The position numbers and the translations under genes are program-made. 59,414 nt of DNA from Stentor roeselii (taxonomy: Eukaryota; Ciliophora; Heterotrichea; Heterotrichida; Stentoridae): the NCBI GenBank assembly GCA_006503475.1, contig RSEH01000279.1, positions 1-59,414 of the forward strand, given 5' to 3'. The notes beneath the pieces were generated by a model that was given only the letters and a program-made list of their open reading frames with translations, ran no database searches and was not told where the DNA came from. Shown here piece by piece: positions 1 through 10,742 of the stretch (the first letter of the stretch is position 1; the number at the start of each line of letters is the position of its first letter).

Positions 1-1
1 T

Positions 2-3000
2 GCGATTAAATTTGGGATAAACTCTGTGACGAACCCTACGTCGACTGCTCCAACGTCATCATTTATTATAACGACTTATACGGATTCGACTATTTTATAT
101 CAAATTGATACTCTTAGCTCTGGTGCTACTTTTACAGCTATTGCTGCGACTCTGTCGAGTGTAACTGTGACTCCAACTTCTGACTTGGTTGGTGAGGTAA
201 CAACCTACACTTTTACCATCGTAACAACAACTACCATTTCAACTGGAGGTTACTTGATAGTGACTTTTCCTTCAGGAGTAAGCATTTCATCAACAACAGA
301 AGCTCAAAACAACTGTTTAAAGATATCTGGGTTTAATTCAGGAACATTTAGTTGTACCGCTACTTCAAGTTCTATTCAGGTTAATACAGCCTTCGCATCC
401 GGGTCTTTCAGTGCAGGAACTTTGAAGTTTTCTGTAGGATATGTGAACAACCCGACAAGTACCAAGTCAGTTCAGAGCTTTTCAGTAACGACTTATGATT
501 CAGCTGGATATACGATTGATTCTCTCTCGAGTGGGATCTCAGCAAAGGTCAATACACTTAACCTGTTAACCTCAGCGTCCGTATCAATGGTGAGTTTAGT
601 GAATGGAGCTTCAACTACCTATACATTTTCAGTGACCCCTAAAACGAGTACTCCAACAAGTTGCCAAATTTGGGTAATCCCGCCAAGCACAGTCTCATTT
701 CCTTCAACTCCTTCTTGCACTAAAGTTTCTTCAATAATTTCAACAATCACCTGCTCCCTCGATGTAGACGGGACATTAAAAGCAACTTTAAGTTTATCTT
801 CTCAAGCAAGTAGTTCAAACGAGTTATCTTTTTCAGTTGGGTCAGTAAAGAACCCTCCAACGACTGAACCGAGTTCGACTTTTAAGTTTTACACTTACAC
901 ATCAGATTCCTATGGAATTGATAAGAAAGAATCAGGTTTGACTGTGACAACAACGACAGCTGCTACTTTGAGCATTATATACGTAACAGCGAATGACAAT
1001 AAAATAGCAGTTTCAACATCTTACCTCATCAACTACGTCCCAGTCAATACTCATCCTATTGGCACAGTCGTGACCATTACAGTGCCATCTGAGTTCACTT
1101 TGGGAACTGTCAGTTGTTCCTCTTCATCTCTTACAAGTCTCTCCTGTGTTAGAAGTGGTTACAGTATTGTAACTAGCAGCTTCGAAAAGGCAGTCACAAC
1201 AAGTGAATATGTTTACATCACTATCACTGGAATCACGAATCCGAGTTCTCTGATCACTACTTCAGCTTGGTCAATAGTTTCGAAGACTGGAAGTTATTTT
1301 ATTGATAGTTCTAGCTCGGTTACTTCTACATTTACATGCTCATCACCCTGTCTTACATGTAAAACAACAGCATCAAAGTGCGAATCTTGCTCAACTAGTG
1401 GGGATTATCCATATCTTTATTCAGATACCTGCAATTCTGCATGTCCTTCTGGGCAGGTTGATGATACTTCAACTACAGACAAGGTATGTGTAAGCTGCAA
1501 TTCTTTATGCAAAACATGCTCAGGGACACCAACTTACTGCACTTCATGCAATTCGGGTACTTATCCTTATTTATACAGTAATACGTGCAACTCTGACTGT
1601 GAACAAGGTAAATATGGAGATGGAACAAACTGCATTGCTTGTACTAATCCTTGCCTTACATGTTCATCATCAACAGACTGCAAATCCTGCATGACTAAAA
1701 ATACATCTCCAGATTTTGGTTCAGCAACCTACTTATATGGAACATCATGTCTAGTAACTTGTCCAACAGGCTACTTACCGAATTCATCAACTTTAAAGTG
1801 TGATCAATGTGACTCCAGCTGTCTGACCTGCTCCTCTACAACAACAACTTGCACAAGTTGCACAACTGGCCAATATTTATTAAACAGTAAATGCACTTCT
1901 CAATGCCCATCAGATGGTACTTACATAGTCTCAGGGAATGTCTGCTATGCATGCACATCTCCTTGTGCGACTTGCTCAGGAACAGTGACCACATGCTTGA
2001 CCTGCATATCAAATTATCACTTATATTTAAATAGCTGTGTTTCCGCATGTCCTTCAGGCTTTGTGAGTATCTCAGGAGTATGCACTGCATGCAAATCCCC
2101 TTGTGCAACTTGTACTACGTCCACAGCCATTTGCACCTCTTGTATAAGTGACTACTACCTTTATAGTACAGCATGTCTTTCCTCTTGTCCAAATGGATAT
2201 GTTTCTGATGGAATCAATTGTGTTGTCTGTGACTCATCATGCTATACCTGTGACTTAGCTGCTAGTATATGCACATCTTGCACAAATGGTCTATATTTAA
2301 AAAATACTAAATGTTTGAGTGACTGTGGATCAGATATTTATGTTGGAATTGCTAATAAATGTGAAAATTGTGTATCGCCTTGTGCAACATGTTCAAGTAC
2401 CACAACATTTTGCAAAACGTGTATCAGTGGTTATAAACTCTATAAAAATACTTGTGTATCTACCTGCACTTCTGGGTCAACTATTGATAATGGAAGTGAA
2501 TGTTTTGACTGTAGTTCAAATTGTAAGACCTGCTCTGGTACGATAAATACTTGTGTGACCTGTGCAACTGGAATGTACCTTGAAGGAACTTCATGTGTTG
2601 ATTCTTGCTCAAATGGATATTTGTTGGTAGGATCGACATGCACAGCTTGTGCAACAGGCTGCTTTTCATGCACAGGCACCACTAATTACTGCACAAAATG
2701 CAAGTCGAATTACTATTTACTTGATAATACTTGCAACTTGAATTGCCCAGAGAATTACGTTGTTTCATATGCCAATTGTGTTGAAGTAGTTGATACTGAC
2801 TGTAATAGTGGATGTACTGCAGATTTACTTGCAAATAATGACTGTGACCAGGATTGCAATGTGGCTGCCTGCCAATACGACAACGGTCTTTGCATCGGTC
2901 CTACTTCTTGCTTAGATGGGCAGTATCAAGAAGGTAGTAAGTGCTATTCATGCTCGGATCCTTGCAATAAGTGCACTGCTCCAAAAACTTGTGTAACATG

Positions 3001-6000
3001 CATGATAGACAGCGATGGCAATCAATATTTATTTTATGAAGCAGAAGCTTATTGTTATAAATCTTGCCCTACTGGGACTTATCGTAAAAGCTTGGCTTGC
3101 TTTAGCTGTGATTCACCATGCTCAACATGCTCAGGTTCAAGTACTACCTGCCTGACCTGTGTCACTGGCTACCTGCTGTACAATAATCAGTGCATTAAGA
3201 AATGCATCGATGATTACACTGTGCAATCAGGGTCTTATTGTGAAGATTGCGATAGCAGTTGCAAAACATGCTCGGGTTCAACCACTACTTGCACTTCATG
3301 CAACTCTGATAAATACTTGCAAGGATCTTCATGTAAAGTGAGCTGTGATAGTGGGTATACAACAACTTCTGGCTCTAATATTTGTATTCAGTGCAGCGGA
3401 TGCTTAACTTGTTCTGGAAGTTCAACTACGTGCACATCTTGCTCAGGATCGAAGTATTTATACAATAGTGAATGTGTAGATTCCTGCCCACAAGGTAGCT
3501 ATCAAAATGGAAATATTTGTAACTCCTGCGATTCGACTTGTGTGACTTGCTCTGGGTCAGGTTCATGTATAACTTGCAAAAATTCTTATTACTTATTCGG
3601 CTCTCTATGTCTCAGCAGCTGTCCTTCAGGATATGAAAATACTAATGGTGTATGTACAGTAATTGTCCCTGCTGCAGACTGTACTACTGGGTGTACTTCT
3701 AGTTACTTAAATAACAATAATTGTGAGCAAGTTTGCAATGTATATGAATGCAATTATGATAACTTGAATTGTGAAATTCAAACATCAACATGCGCTGCTG
3801 GCAAGTACTTTACAGGCACCAGTTGTGCTGATTGTTCGTATCCTTGCCTTACTTGTACTGCTCCCTCTACCTGCACATCCTGCTCAGCAAGTTCAGGCTC
3901 GACAATGTATTTATACCAAAATTACTGTTATTCACCCTGCCCTTCAGGAACTATGCAGAATGGAATTCTCTGTGAAAAATGCTCATCTTCTTGTAAAGAG
4001 TGCGCAGTTTCAACTAGTACTTGCATCTCATGTGAAACCTCAAAATATCTGTATGGCGGGACTTGTGTAAGTAGTTGTCCTGCACTTACTACAATAACTT
4101 CTGGCACAGTTTGTGAATCATGCAGCAGTAATTGTCAAACATGCTCTGGAACCATTGATAAATGCCTGTCTTGTCCTTCAGGTAAGGTGCTACAAGGAAC
4201 AGTCTGTCAATCTTCATGTGACTCAGGGTATACCACAACTTCATCATCTACTTCTACTTGTTTATCATGTACTGGATATTGTCAAACATGCAGTGAAGAA
4301 ACCTATTATTGCACATCATGCAAATCACCTTATTACTTATATGAAAAAGCATGCATATCATCATGCCCTTCAAAAATTACTGTTGTTTTAGGATCAACCT
4401 GCAAAAAATGTACTTCCCCCTGCTCTGAGTGTCAAGATGTGAGCACTTATTGCACTCTTTGTGAGTCAGGGTACTCTCTTTCATCAGGACAATGTCTTTC
4501 AACTTGTCCAAGTGGCTATGAACCAGTGAATTCTGTCTGCACAGTTCTTTGTTCTGATGGATGTTCCAGTTCAAATTTAAAAGATACCACCTGTCAAACT
4601 GCTTGCAATGTAGATACATGCAACAAAGACAATGGATACTGTGTGACTCCAACAGTTTGTGATACTTACCAGTACCAAGATGGAGCAACTTGCATAGATT
4701 GCACCTATCCTTGCAATACTTGTACATCATCAAGTTACTGCCTTTCATGTAAGACAAGTACGATAACACTAGTTCAACTTTATTATTATAGTGGAAAATG
4801 CTATGACACTTGTCCAGATGGTACTTATCTCAGTGGAATCGTTTGCTTTGCCTGTGATTCAAAATGCAAAACATGTACAGGCACAAGCACAACTTGTACT
4901 TCATGTCCTGGCTCTAACTATCTCTATAAAAATGAGTGTAAATCAGCATGCCCTACTGGAACTACAATCTTAAAAAGTGGTATATGTTATGATTGCAGTG
5001 ATAATTGTTCACAATGTGCAGTTGATACAGATAAATGCACAAAATGCCCAACAGGGTCAGTCCTTGTATCATCAACTTGTATTGCTTCATGCCCAAGTGG
5101 TTACACAACAACAACTGATTCAAATGGAGAATGTGTTCAATGTTCAACTAGTTGTAAAACATGCTTAAGTAAAATTACAGATTGCCTAAGTTGTCCTGAT
5201 GGAAAATATCTTTACTCGAAGACTTGTGTCTCAAATTGTCCTGAAGGATACACAAATACATTAGATGATCCAACAATATGCACAGCATGCATTTCTAATT
5301 GCTTGACTTGTCAAGATACTACATCAAAGTGCACATCTTGTGGCTCAGGGCTAAAACTTTCAACTTCAAACACTTGCATATCAAACATAACACCAAGCTG
5401 TCCTGATGGATATACTACAACTTCTGCTTCATCTAGTGATTGTGTTAAATGTGAAAGCCCATGCATTAATTGTTTGGGAGCTACAACGTATTGCTTAACT
5501 TGCACATCTCCACTGCTTCCTAGTAGTGGCGCTTGCGTTACGTGCACTTCACCTTGTTTAACATGTACTACTTTACCAACTCTCTGTACTTCATGTATTT
5601 CTGGATATTATTTATCTGGCACTGTTTGCAATTCTTGTAATTCACCATGTTTAACTTGTGAAAGTTTAAGTACGAAATGTTTGAGTTGTGTAGATGGTTA
5701 CTTATTAAGTGGAAACTCTTGTCTTAAGTGTAACTCAGTTTGTCTGACCTGCTCTGTATCAGTTAGTAATTGCACTTCATGTGAATCTGGAAAATTTTTG
5801 AAAGATAATTCCTGTGTCAGCTGTAGTAGTCCATGTAAAACGTGTGAAGGACTTCCTGATAGGTGTACTGGTTGTAATGATGGATACTACTTAGATGGAA
5901 GTAATAAATGCATTCAATGTACAAGTTCATGCAAAACCTGCTCTGGCTCAGCCTCTACTTGTTTGACCTGCTATACTGGAAAAGTTTTAATTGACTCAGT

Positions 6001-9000
6001 TTGTGGATCATGTGATTCAACTTGTCAGACATGCACTTCTTCTTTTACAATTTGTGATTCATGCAAAACTGGATTGACTCTCATATCAGGAGTTTGTTCC
6101 GTATGCAGCTCAAGCTGTAAATCATGTGTAACAAATCATAATACTTGCGGGTCTTGCCAAGATGGCCTGTACCTCGACAGTGGATCGTGCAAGTCTTGCT
6201 CATCTCCTTGCTTAACCTGTTCAGACACAGCGACATCATGTAGAACCTGTTCAAGTCCTTACAATCTATTTGGAGATTCTTGCAAACTTTGTACATCCCC
6301 ATGCAAAACATGTTCAGGAAGCGAGACAACTTGCACATCATGCATTGAATCATATAATTTGATGGGTAGCGAATGTAAACAGTGCGAAGGTGATTGCAAA
6401 ACATGTGAAGGTACACCTCAAACTTGCAAAACTTGCTTTGATGGTTATTATATGCTGGCAACTACTTGTGTTCCTTGTGATTCCAACTGTCTTACATGTT
6501 CGAAATCTTCTAAAAATTGCATAAGTTGTCCTGAAGGTAGTACCCTAACCGGAGGAACCTGCTACTATAAATGCGCAGACGGATACGTCTTGGTCGGTAT
6601 TGCTTGTGTTCAATGTGACCCAAGTTGCAAAACCTGCGCAAGTACAGCTTCAACATGTACAAGTTGCAACTCAGCAATTTTATTCGAAAATAAATGTATC
6701 AGTGAATGTCCAACAGGTTACTATTACTCAGGAACCACTTGTCGAGCTTGTTCCAGCCTTTGTAAGACCTGCGACAATACCCCAAGTTATTGTCTCTCAT
6801 GTGAAACAGGTTACGTGCTTCAATCAAACACATGCAAACTAATATGTTCATCTTCTCAATATTATTCAGGAGGGACTTGCTATGACTGCAACAGTAACTG
6901 TTTAACCTGTGAATCAAAAGCAACGACATGCACATCATGTAAAAACTCAGATGAAGTTGTAAGTTCTCTTGGAAAATGCGAAGTTCCATGCCCAGGTGGT
7001 TACGTCCGAAACAGCAAAACAAACGAATGTGATCAATGCAGTCCTAAATGTAAAACCTGCGAAACCACAATAAACACCTGCACAGCCTGCAACAACACCT
7101 CTGAATACCTCTACGAAGGCGGGTGCTACGAAGAGTGCCCTGAGAACACAACAGTTCCAGTTAACAGTGAATGCGTCGCTTGCAAGTCGCCTTGCAAAAC
7201 CTGTAAAGGAACAAAAGACTTCTGCTTATCCTGTATAATCGGGAAGTACTTTTACTTCAACAGTTGTTTAACAAGTTGCCCAACAGGTTACAAAGGCGAG
7301 ATCGACACTTGTGTAAAATGTTTGAAATCTGATTGTTCAGAAGAAAGCAGCAGTTCAAATTCATCTTCAAGTAATTCAAGCTCTTCCAGCAATTCAAGTT
7401 CAACGAATTCCAGCAGCGGGCTTAATGGACTGACTGACGATAGTATCAACGCTGATAAACTCACAGGAGACCCGGTGCCTTTCCCATTCAGTGGAGCCAC
7501 TGTTGCTACTGCTGGAGTTGTTGGAATCACGAAGTTGACTGCCGTTGGAGTTAACTTTGTACCTTCTGTTATTTCTGTTTGGGGAGTCATGGCTGCTGGG
7601 TCTTGGATTTTCTTAGCGGCTTATTTACCTGGAGAGGGAGAATATGATTACTCTAGGAGACTTGCTGATACTATGTTGAACCCGGCGTATGGAGATATTA
7701 TTTTGACTATTGCTTTGATTATCATTGTTGTCGCTCTTACCTTTCATTTAGTTTGTAATGTGCTTTATACGACAGGTTTCCTCTTAAGAACCTGGAGCAA
7801 AGACACGAAATTCAAATATTGGCGAAAACTCCATCCTTACGCTTCTAAAACAATCAGCATTTTCAGCTACTTAATCTCATTTCACGCAATTCGAATGTTT
7901 TACTGTGGCATGTGCAATCAAAGCTGTTTTAAAGTTGACTTAGACAATATGAGCAACATTAAAAAAGGTCTTGCAAAATACGGATACGTGTCTTTATTAT
8001 GCACTCACATGCCGATGATAGCAGCTCAGATCTTGATCCTTGTTCATTTCCAACAAGGGTACTGGATCTGGATGTTCGCCCTGGACTCTTTAATCATCAC
8101 TGTTTTTCTCACTTTCTTCATCTTCTGCGATTTACGCAATATCGAAAAAGATCTGCTGAAATACGAACTCGAAAAAATCGGGGAAGAAGACGGAGAAAAA
8201 CTTGCTGTTGATGATCAGCTTAAAGACCTCATTGATATGTTTCCACCTATCGACCTTACTGGAATGGTACCTTCTAAAATGCCCAGAGGAAAAATTAGAA
8301 AAGGTATCTCAAGGTCTTATTGTGAAACACCTTGTGAAGTACCTGAGGAAAATAAACTTGTAAGGTCTCATTCTTTCCCTAAACTTGATTTAACTGGAAT
8401 TGAAATAAGACCTGAAGACTTTAAACCTCATACTGAACCTCAGATTTTTGAAGATGAACCTTTTGCTGAGAATATTTTACCATTGAAAGAAATGAGTTTC
8501 ATCGGCGATGAGCCAACAATTTTAGAAGAAAATCCACAAATGTTAGAAGAAAATTCTAAAATCTTAGAAGAAATTCCGAAAATCCTGGAAGATAATGAAA
8601 TTAATTTACCACCTGTCGAGAAATTTGAAACTGGTGAATTTTACATTTCAAATGTGGAATATAAAAACCCTCTTCTCCGTGAAGAAGCTCCGAAATACAC
8701 TCCATTCAACATCGAGCCACGTACTGAAGAATTCACAGAAATAATCGCATTCACAGAAGTAGATTCTGCAGAGTCTTCACTTTCAGAGATCGAGGAGCTG
8801 AAAGAAGAAGAACCTGTTAAAAATATTCAAGAAGTTCATGAAGAGCCTTCTCAAGAAGACCCTCGAATCATTCACGACATGAGCCAAGCGAAGCTAAACG
8901 ACTCAGAGTCCTTCTCAGAAGAACACCTTGGGACCATCAACGAAGAAAACGAGTTAGAAATAGAAAAAGCCATTGCAGACATGAACGACCCTGAAGTCAT

Positions 9001-10264
9001 TTCAGTTCCACACATCGAAACCGGTCGCAGGGTAAAAATAAAAAAAGACTTCAAAGGCGCGCGAGTTGTTGACCTTGAAAACAAAGTTGATGAAACTGCC
9101 CCACCTGTTGACGACCGTCATTTTGACATCCCGAAGACCATCGTTGACGAGTCTGATGTACGCTTCGCTACTCTTACCAGTAAAGGAGGAGAAAAGGTAA
9201 GAGTCAAAAGAAACTTCAAAGGCGCTCGCATTGTTGACCTGGAAAAACGAGTTAACCATCCTAATGCTTTTTTGATTGGAAAGTCAGTTGAAAATGAAAA
9301 CGAGTTTCAGTTCCCTTCAGCTTATCCCGACCCTGAAGACCCAGAAGTCGTGGTCGTGACTCACAAGGAAACTGGAGAAGAGGTGAAGGTCAGGAAGACC
9401 TTCCAAGATGCTTTCATAGTTGATGACAAGGGACGGCCAGTGCCTCAAGCTGCTCCAATTGACAGAAATGAATACGACATTCCTCGCACTATTGTTGATA
9501 AAGAAGACGTCCATCTGGCAACCCTCAGTCATAAGTTCACAAAAGCAAGAGTCAGGGTTCGTCGAGACTTCAAAGGAGCGAAAATCGTTGACCTTGAAAG
9601 AAAATCAGATAATTTAATATCACCCAAGCGAAAGTTCACTCATGTCACTGAAAAAAGTGAACCTGAGCCACTTTCGCCTGATCTCAGCGACCTCGAATTC
9701 ATTCCTTACCCTGAAGAAGACTTCGAAATTCCAAGGACTAAAAAAGTAAGTAGACCGAAAATGAGCCCTGGAAGAGAAAGACTTGCTGATCTTGCTAAAA
9801 TCATTTCGGAAGAGTCTAAAGGAATGCATAGTCCTTCTATTAAAGAATACCCGATGCCGGTACTTGAAAGTGATGAAGATCTTGATTTTATGCCTGAACC
9901 AGAAGTTCCTCATTATCGAGACCTTGATGATGAATTTGACTCTGAATTTGGAATGAATAGTTATCTTGATGAAAGTGAAAGCTCTGGAAATTTAAGAGGA
10001 TTTGGAAAGAAAAAAAGGAAAAAACCGAAAAGGTTTAGACCTGCTGATGCCTTTAGGATGAAAGGATTGGAAGAAATTTATTTGGAAAGGCAGGGTGTTA
10101 AGAAAAGACCTGGAATGGGAAAAGGAAAGTTTTCTGAAGATGTCTTGGAACCTGATATGGAAATTGATGATCTGGCTTCGGAAGTTCAGTATGACGGGTA
10201 TCGAGGACCTCCTTTGGAAAGAGCTGGAGAAGAAATTGTTAGGGGAAGGGCCAGGAGGTTTTAG
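2..10264 (+). CDS. Giant Cys-rich (furin-like/LNR) multi-pass surface protein, 5' partial
   Basis: The frame is open to the left edge, and residues before the GTG at 26 continue a repeat seen later (x-NPTST-x, then TYDS-x-YTID-x-LSSG), so the gene starts upstream of the window. Order: Ser/Thr-rich beta-type repeats to about 1330; some forty Cys-rich repeats of the form C-x2-C-x3-C-x-TC with YL...C and CP.GY; three LNR/Notch-like modules starting near 2801, 3680 and 4550; a Ser/Asn-rich linker (7345-7420); about five or six hydrophobic segments (7480-8150); then a roughly 700-residue charged cytosolic tail with a repeated FKGA-x-x-VDLE motif. The ectodomain suggests a surface or secretory-pathway receptor or adhesion protein; this is inference. 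The stop is TAG and directly abuts the next gene's stop on the other strand. Stop-free introns inside cannot be excluded. Confidence 0.9.
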   Translation, partial: AIKFGINSVTNPTSTAPTSSFIITTYTDSTILYQIDTLSSGATFTAIAATLSSVTVTPTSDLVGEVTTYTFTIVTTTTISTGGYLIVTFPSGVSISSTTEAQNNCLKISGFNSGTFSCTATSSSIQVNTAFASGSFSAGTLKFSVGYVNNPTSTKSVQSFSVTTYDSAGYTIDSLSSGISAKVNTLNLLTSASVSMVSLVNGASTTYTFSVTPKTSTPTSCQIWVIPPSTVSFPSTPSCTKVSSIISTITCSLDVDGTLKATLSLSSQASSSNELSFSVGSVKNPPTTEPSSTFKFYTYTSDSYGIDKKESGLTVTTTTAATLSIIYVTANDNKIAVSTSYLINYVPVNTHPIGTVVTITVPSEFTLGTVSCSSSSLTSLSCVRSGYSIVTSSFEKAVTTSEYVYITITGITNPSSLITTSAWSIVSKTGSYFIDSSSSVTSTFTCSSPCLTCKTTASKCESCSTSGDYPYLYSDTCNSACPSGQVDDTSTTDKVCVSCNSLCKTCSGTPTYCTSCNSGTYPYLYSNTCNSDCEQGKYGDGTNCIACTNPCLTCSSSTDCKSCMTKNTSPDFGSATYLYGTSCLVTCPTGYLPNSSTLKCDQCDSSCLTCSSTTTTCTSCTTGQYLLNSKCTSQCPSDGTYIVSGNVCYACTSPCATCSGTVTTCLTCISNYHLYLNSCVSACPSGFVSISGVCTACKSPCATCTTSTAICTSCISDYYLYSTACLSSCPNGYVSDGINCVVCDSSCYTCDLAASICTSCTNGLYLKNTKCLSDCGSDIYVGIANKCENCVSPCATCSSTTTFCKTCISGYKLYKNTCVSTCTSGSTIDNGSECFDCSSNCKTCSGTINTCVTCATGMYLEGTSCVDSCSNGYLLVGSTCTACATGCFSCTGTTNYCTKCKSNYYLLDNTCNLNCPENYVVSYANCVEVVDTDCNSGCTADLLANNDCDQDCNVAACQYDNGLCIGPTSCLDGQYQEGSKCYSCSDPCNKCTAPKTCVTCMIDSDGNQYLFYEAEAYCYKSCPTGTYRKSLACFSCDSPCSTCSGSSTTCLTCVTGYLLYNNQCIKKCIDDYTVQSGSYCEDCDSSCKTCSGSTTTCTSCNSDKYLQGSSCKVSCDSGYTTTSGSNICIQCSGCLTCSGSSTTCTSCSGSKYLYNSECVDSCPQGSYQNGNICNSCDSTCVTCSGSGSCITCKNSYYLFGSLCLSSCPSGYENTNGVCTVIVPAADCTTGCTSSYLNNNNCEQVCNVYECNYDNLNCEIQTSTCAAGKYFTGTSCADCSYPCLTCTAPSTCTSCSASSGSTMYLYQNYCYSPCPSGTMQNGILCEKCSSSCKECAVSTSTCISCETSKYLYGGTCVSSCPALTTITSGTVCESCSSNCQTCSGTIDKCLSCPSGKVLQGTVCQSSCDSGYTTTSSSTSTCLSCTGYCQTCSEETYYCTSCKSPYYLYEKACISSCPSKITVVLGSTCKKCTSPCSECQDVSTYCTLCESGYSLSSGQCLSTCPSGYEPVNSVCTVLCSDGCSSSNLKDTTCQTACNVDTCNKDNGYCVTPTVCDTYQYQDGATCIDCTYPCNTCTSSSYCLSCKTSTITLVQLYYYSGKCYDTCPDGTYLSGIVCFACDSKCKTCTGTSTTCTSCPGSNYLYKNECKSACPTGTTILKSGICYDCSDNCSQCAVDTDKCTKCPTGSVLVSSTCIASCPSGYTTTTDSNGECVQCSTSCKTCLSKITDCLSCPDGKYLYSKTCVSNCPEGYTNTLDDPTICTACISNCLTCQDTTSKCTSCGSGLKLSTSNTCISNITPSCPDGYTTTSASSSDCVKCESPCINCLGATTYCLTCTSPLLPSSGACVTCTSPCLTCTTLPTLCTSCISGYYLSGTVCNSCNSPCLTCESLSTKCLSCVDGYLLSGNSCLKCNSVCLTCSVSVSNCTSCESGKFLKDNSCVSCSSPCKTCEGLPDRCTGCNDGYYLDGSNKCIQCTSSCKTCSGSASTCLTCYTGKVLIDSVCGSCDSTCQTCTSSFTICDSCKTGLTLISGVCSVCSSSCKSCVTNHNTCGSCQDGLYLDSGSCKSCSSPCLTCSDTATSCRTCSSPYNLFGDSCKLCTSPCKTCSGSETTCTSCIESYNLMGSECKQCEGDCKTCEGTPQTCKTCFDGYYMLATTCVPCDSNCLTCSKSSKNCISCPEGSTLTGGTCYYKCADGYVLVGIACVQCDPSCKTCASTASTCTSCNSAILFENKCISECPTGYYYSGTTCRACSSLCKTCDNTPSYCLSCETGYVLQSNTCKLICSSSQYYSGGTCYDCNSNCLTCESKATTCTSCKNSDEVVSSLGKCEVPCPGGYVRNSKTNECDQCSPKCKTCETTINTCTACNNTSEYLYEGGCYEECPENTTVPVNSECVACKSPCKTCKGTKDFCLSCIIGKYFYFNSCLTSCPTGYKGEIDTCVKCLKSDCSEESSSSNSSSSNSSSSSNSSSTNSSSGLNGLTDDSINADKLTGDPVPFPFSGATVATAGVVGITKLTAVGVNFVPSVISVWGVMAAGSWIFLAAYLPGEGEYDYSRRLADTMLNPAYGDIILTIALIIIVVALTFHLVCNVLYTTGFLLRTWSKDTKFKYWRKLHPYASKTISIFSYLISFHAIRMFYCGMCNQSCFKVDLDNMSNIKKGLAKYGYVSLLCTHMPMIAAQILILVHFQQGYWIWMFALDSLIITVFLTFFIFCDLRNIEKDLLKYELEKIGEEDGEKLAVDDQLKDLIDMFPPIDLTGMVPSKMPRGKIRKGISRSYCETPCEVPEENKLVRSHSFPKLDLTGIEIRPEDFKPHTEPQIFEDEPFAENILPLKEMSFIGDEPTILEENPQMLEENSKILEEIPKILEDNEINLPPVEKFETGEFYISNVEYKNPLLREEAPKYTPFNIEPRTEEFTEIIAFTEVDSAESSLSEIEELKEEEPVKNIQEVHEEPSQEDPRIIHDMSQAKLNDSESFSEEHLGTINEENELEIEKAIADMNDPEVISVPHIETGRRVKIKKDFKGARVVDLENKVDETAPPVDDRHFDIPKTIVDESDVRFATLTSKGGEKVRVKRNFKGARIVDLEKRVNHPNAFLIGKSVENENEFQFPSAYPDPEDPEVVVVTHKETGEEVKVRKTFQDAFIVDDKGRPVPQAAPIDRNEYDIPRTIVDKEDVHLATLSHKFTKARVRVRRDFKGAKIVDLERKSDNLISPKRKFTHVTEKSEPEPLSPDLSDLEFIPYPEEDFEIPRTKKVSRPKMSPGRERLADLAKIISEESKGMHSPSIKEYPMPVLESDEDLDFMPEPEVPHYRDLDDEFDSEFGMNSYLDESESSGNLRGFGKKKRKKPKRFRPADAFRMKGLEEIYLERQGVKKRPGMGKGKFSEDVLEPDMEIDDLASEVQYDGYRGPPLERAGEEIVRGRARRF
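9032..9598 (+). repeat. Repeated FKGA-VDLE motifs in the cytosolic tail
   Basis: Within the cytosolic tail, a motif like VKIKKDFKGARVVDLE starts near 9032 and recurs near 9197, 9383 (diverged: VKVRKTFQDAFIVDD) and 9551. Between them two copies of a segment with DIP-(K/R)-TIVD-x-x-DV and ATL occur near 9125 and 9475, so the unit is a two-part repeat present twice. I do not recognise the domain. Confidence 0.7.
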
Positions 10265-10591
10265 TTATTTAATAGGAGCATTATAGTTTTTACTGAATGG
10301 GTTCGGTGATAACCTCATCGTTATAATCAGACTAGGAAGAGAACTACCTTTCAAAATCAAAGGAAGAAATGAATTTTTCATAGGCTCAGGAGTCCTTGAA
10401 TAAATAATCGGTAAATTTTTCAATGATTTCTTTACCTTTATCGAAGGCAAGGCTTTTTTCTTCAACAAATACTTCTCAGGTGGATCAGGACTCATAACTT
10501 TTCCAGCTTTTTCCCTAATTTTTACCTGACCGAGGAACTTTTTCTTTAATTTTCTGACTTTTTCAGGCTCAGCAAGTTGAATTTTTTCCAT
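10265..10591 (-). CDS. Small Lys-rich hypothetical protein, possibly the 3' part of a decayed gene
   Basis: A 108-residue ORF starts at ATG 10591. It is basic and charged (motifs such as KLKKKF and LLKKKALPS, with PDPPEKY in between) and has no recognisable domain. Its stop directly touches the stop of the giant surface-protein gene on the other strand. Purine-rich sense-strand composition and the AT-rich surroundings make an open frame of this length unlikely by chance. Just upstream on the same strand (10592-10725) lie coding-like stretches in another frame that no 15-nt intron can join to it, so the gene may be a pseudogene or the assembly may carry indels. Confidence 0.45.
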   Translation of the reverse strand: MEKIQLAEPEKVRKLKKKFLGQVKIREKAGKVMSPDPPEKYLLKKKALPSIKVKKSLKNLPIIYSRTPEPMKNSFLPLILKGSSLPSLIITMRLSPNPFSKNYNAPIK

Positions 10592-10742
10592 TTTAATTCA
10601 AATAATTCATTAATTCACCTTCATCAAACTTTTGGTCTTCAAAATTCAGTCCATAATATTTTTCAATGATTTAAAAGCTATCCCCAAAGTCTTTCAATCC
10701 AATTAATTCCATCTAATCTTTTCATGAAAATAAAGTATTTAA

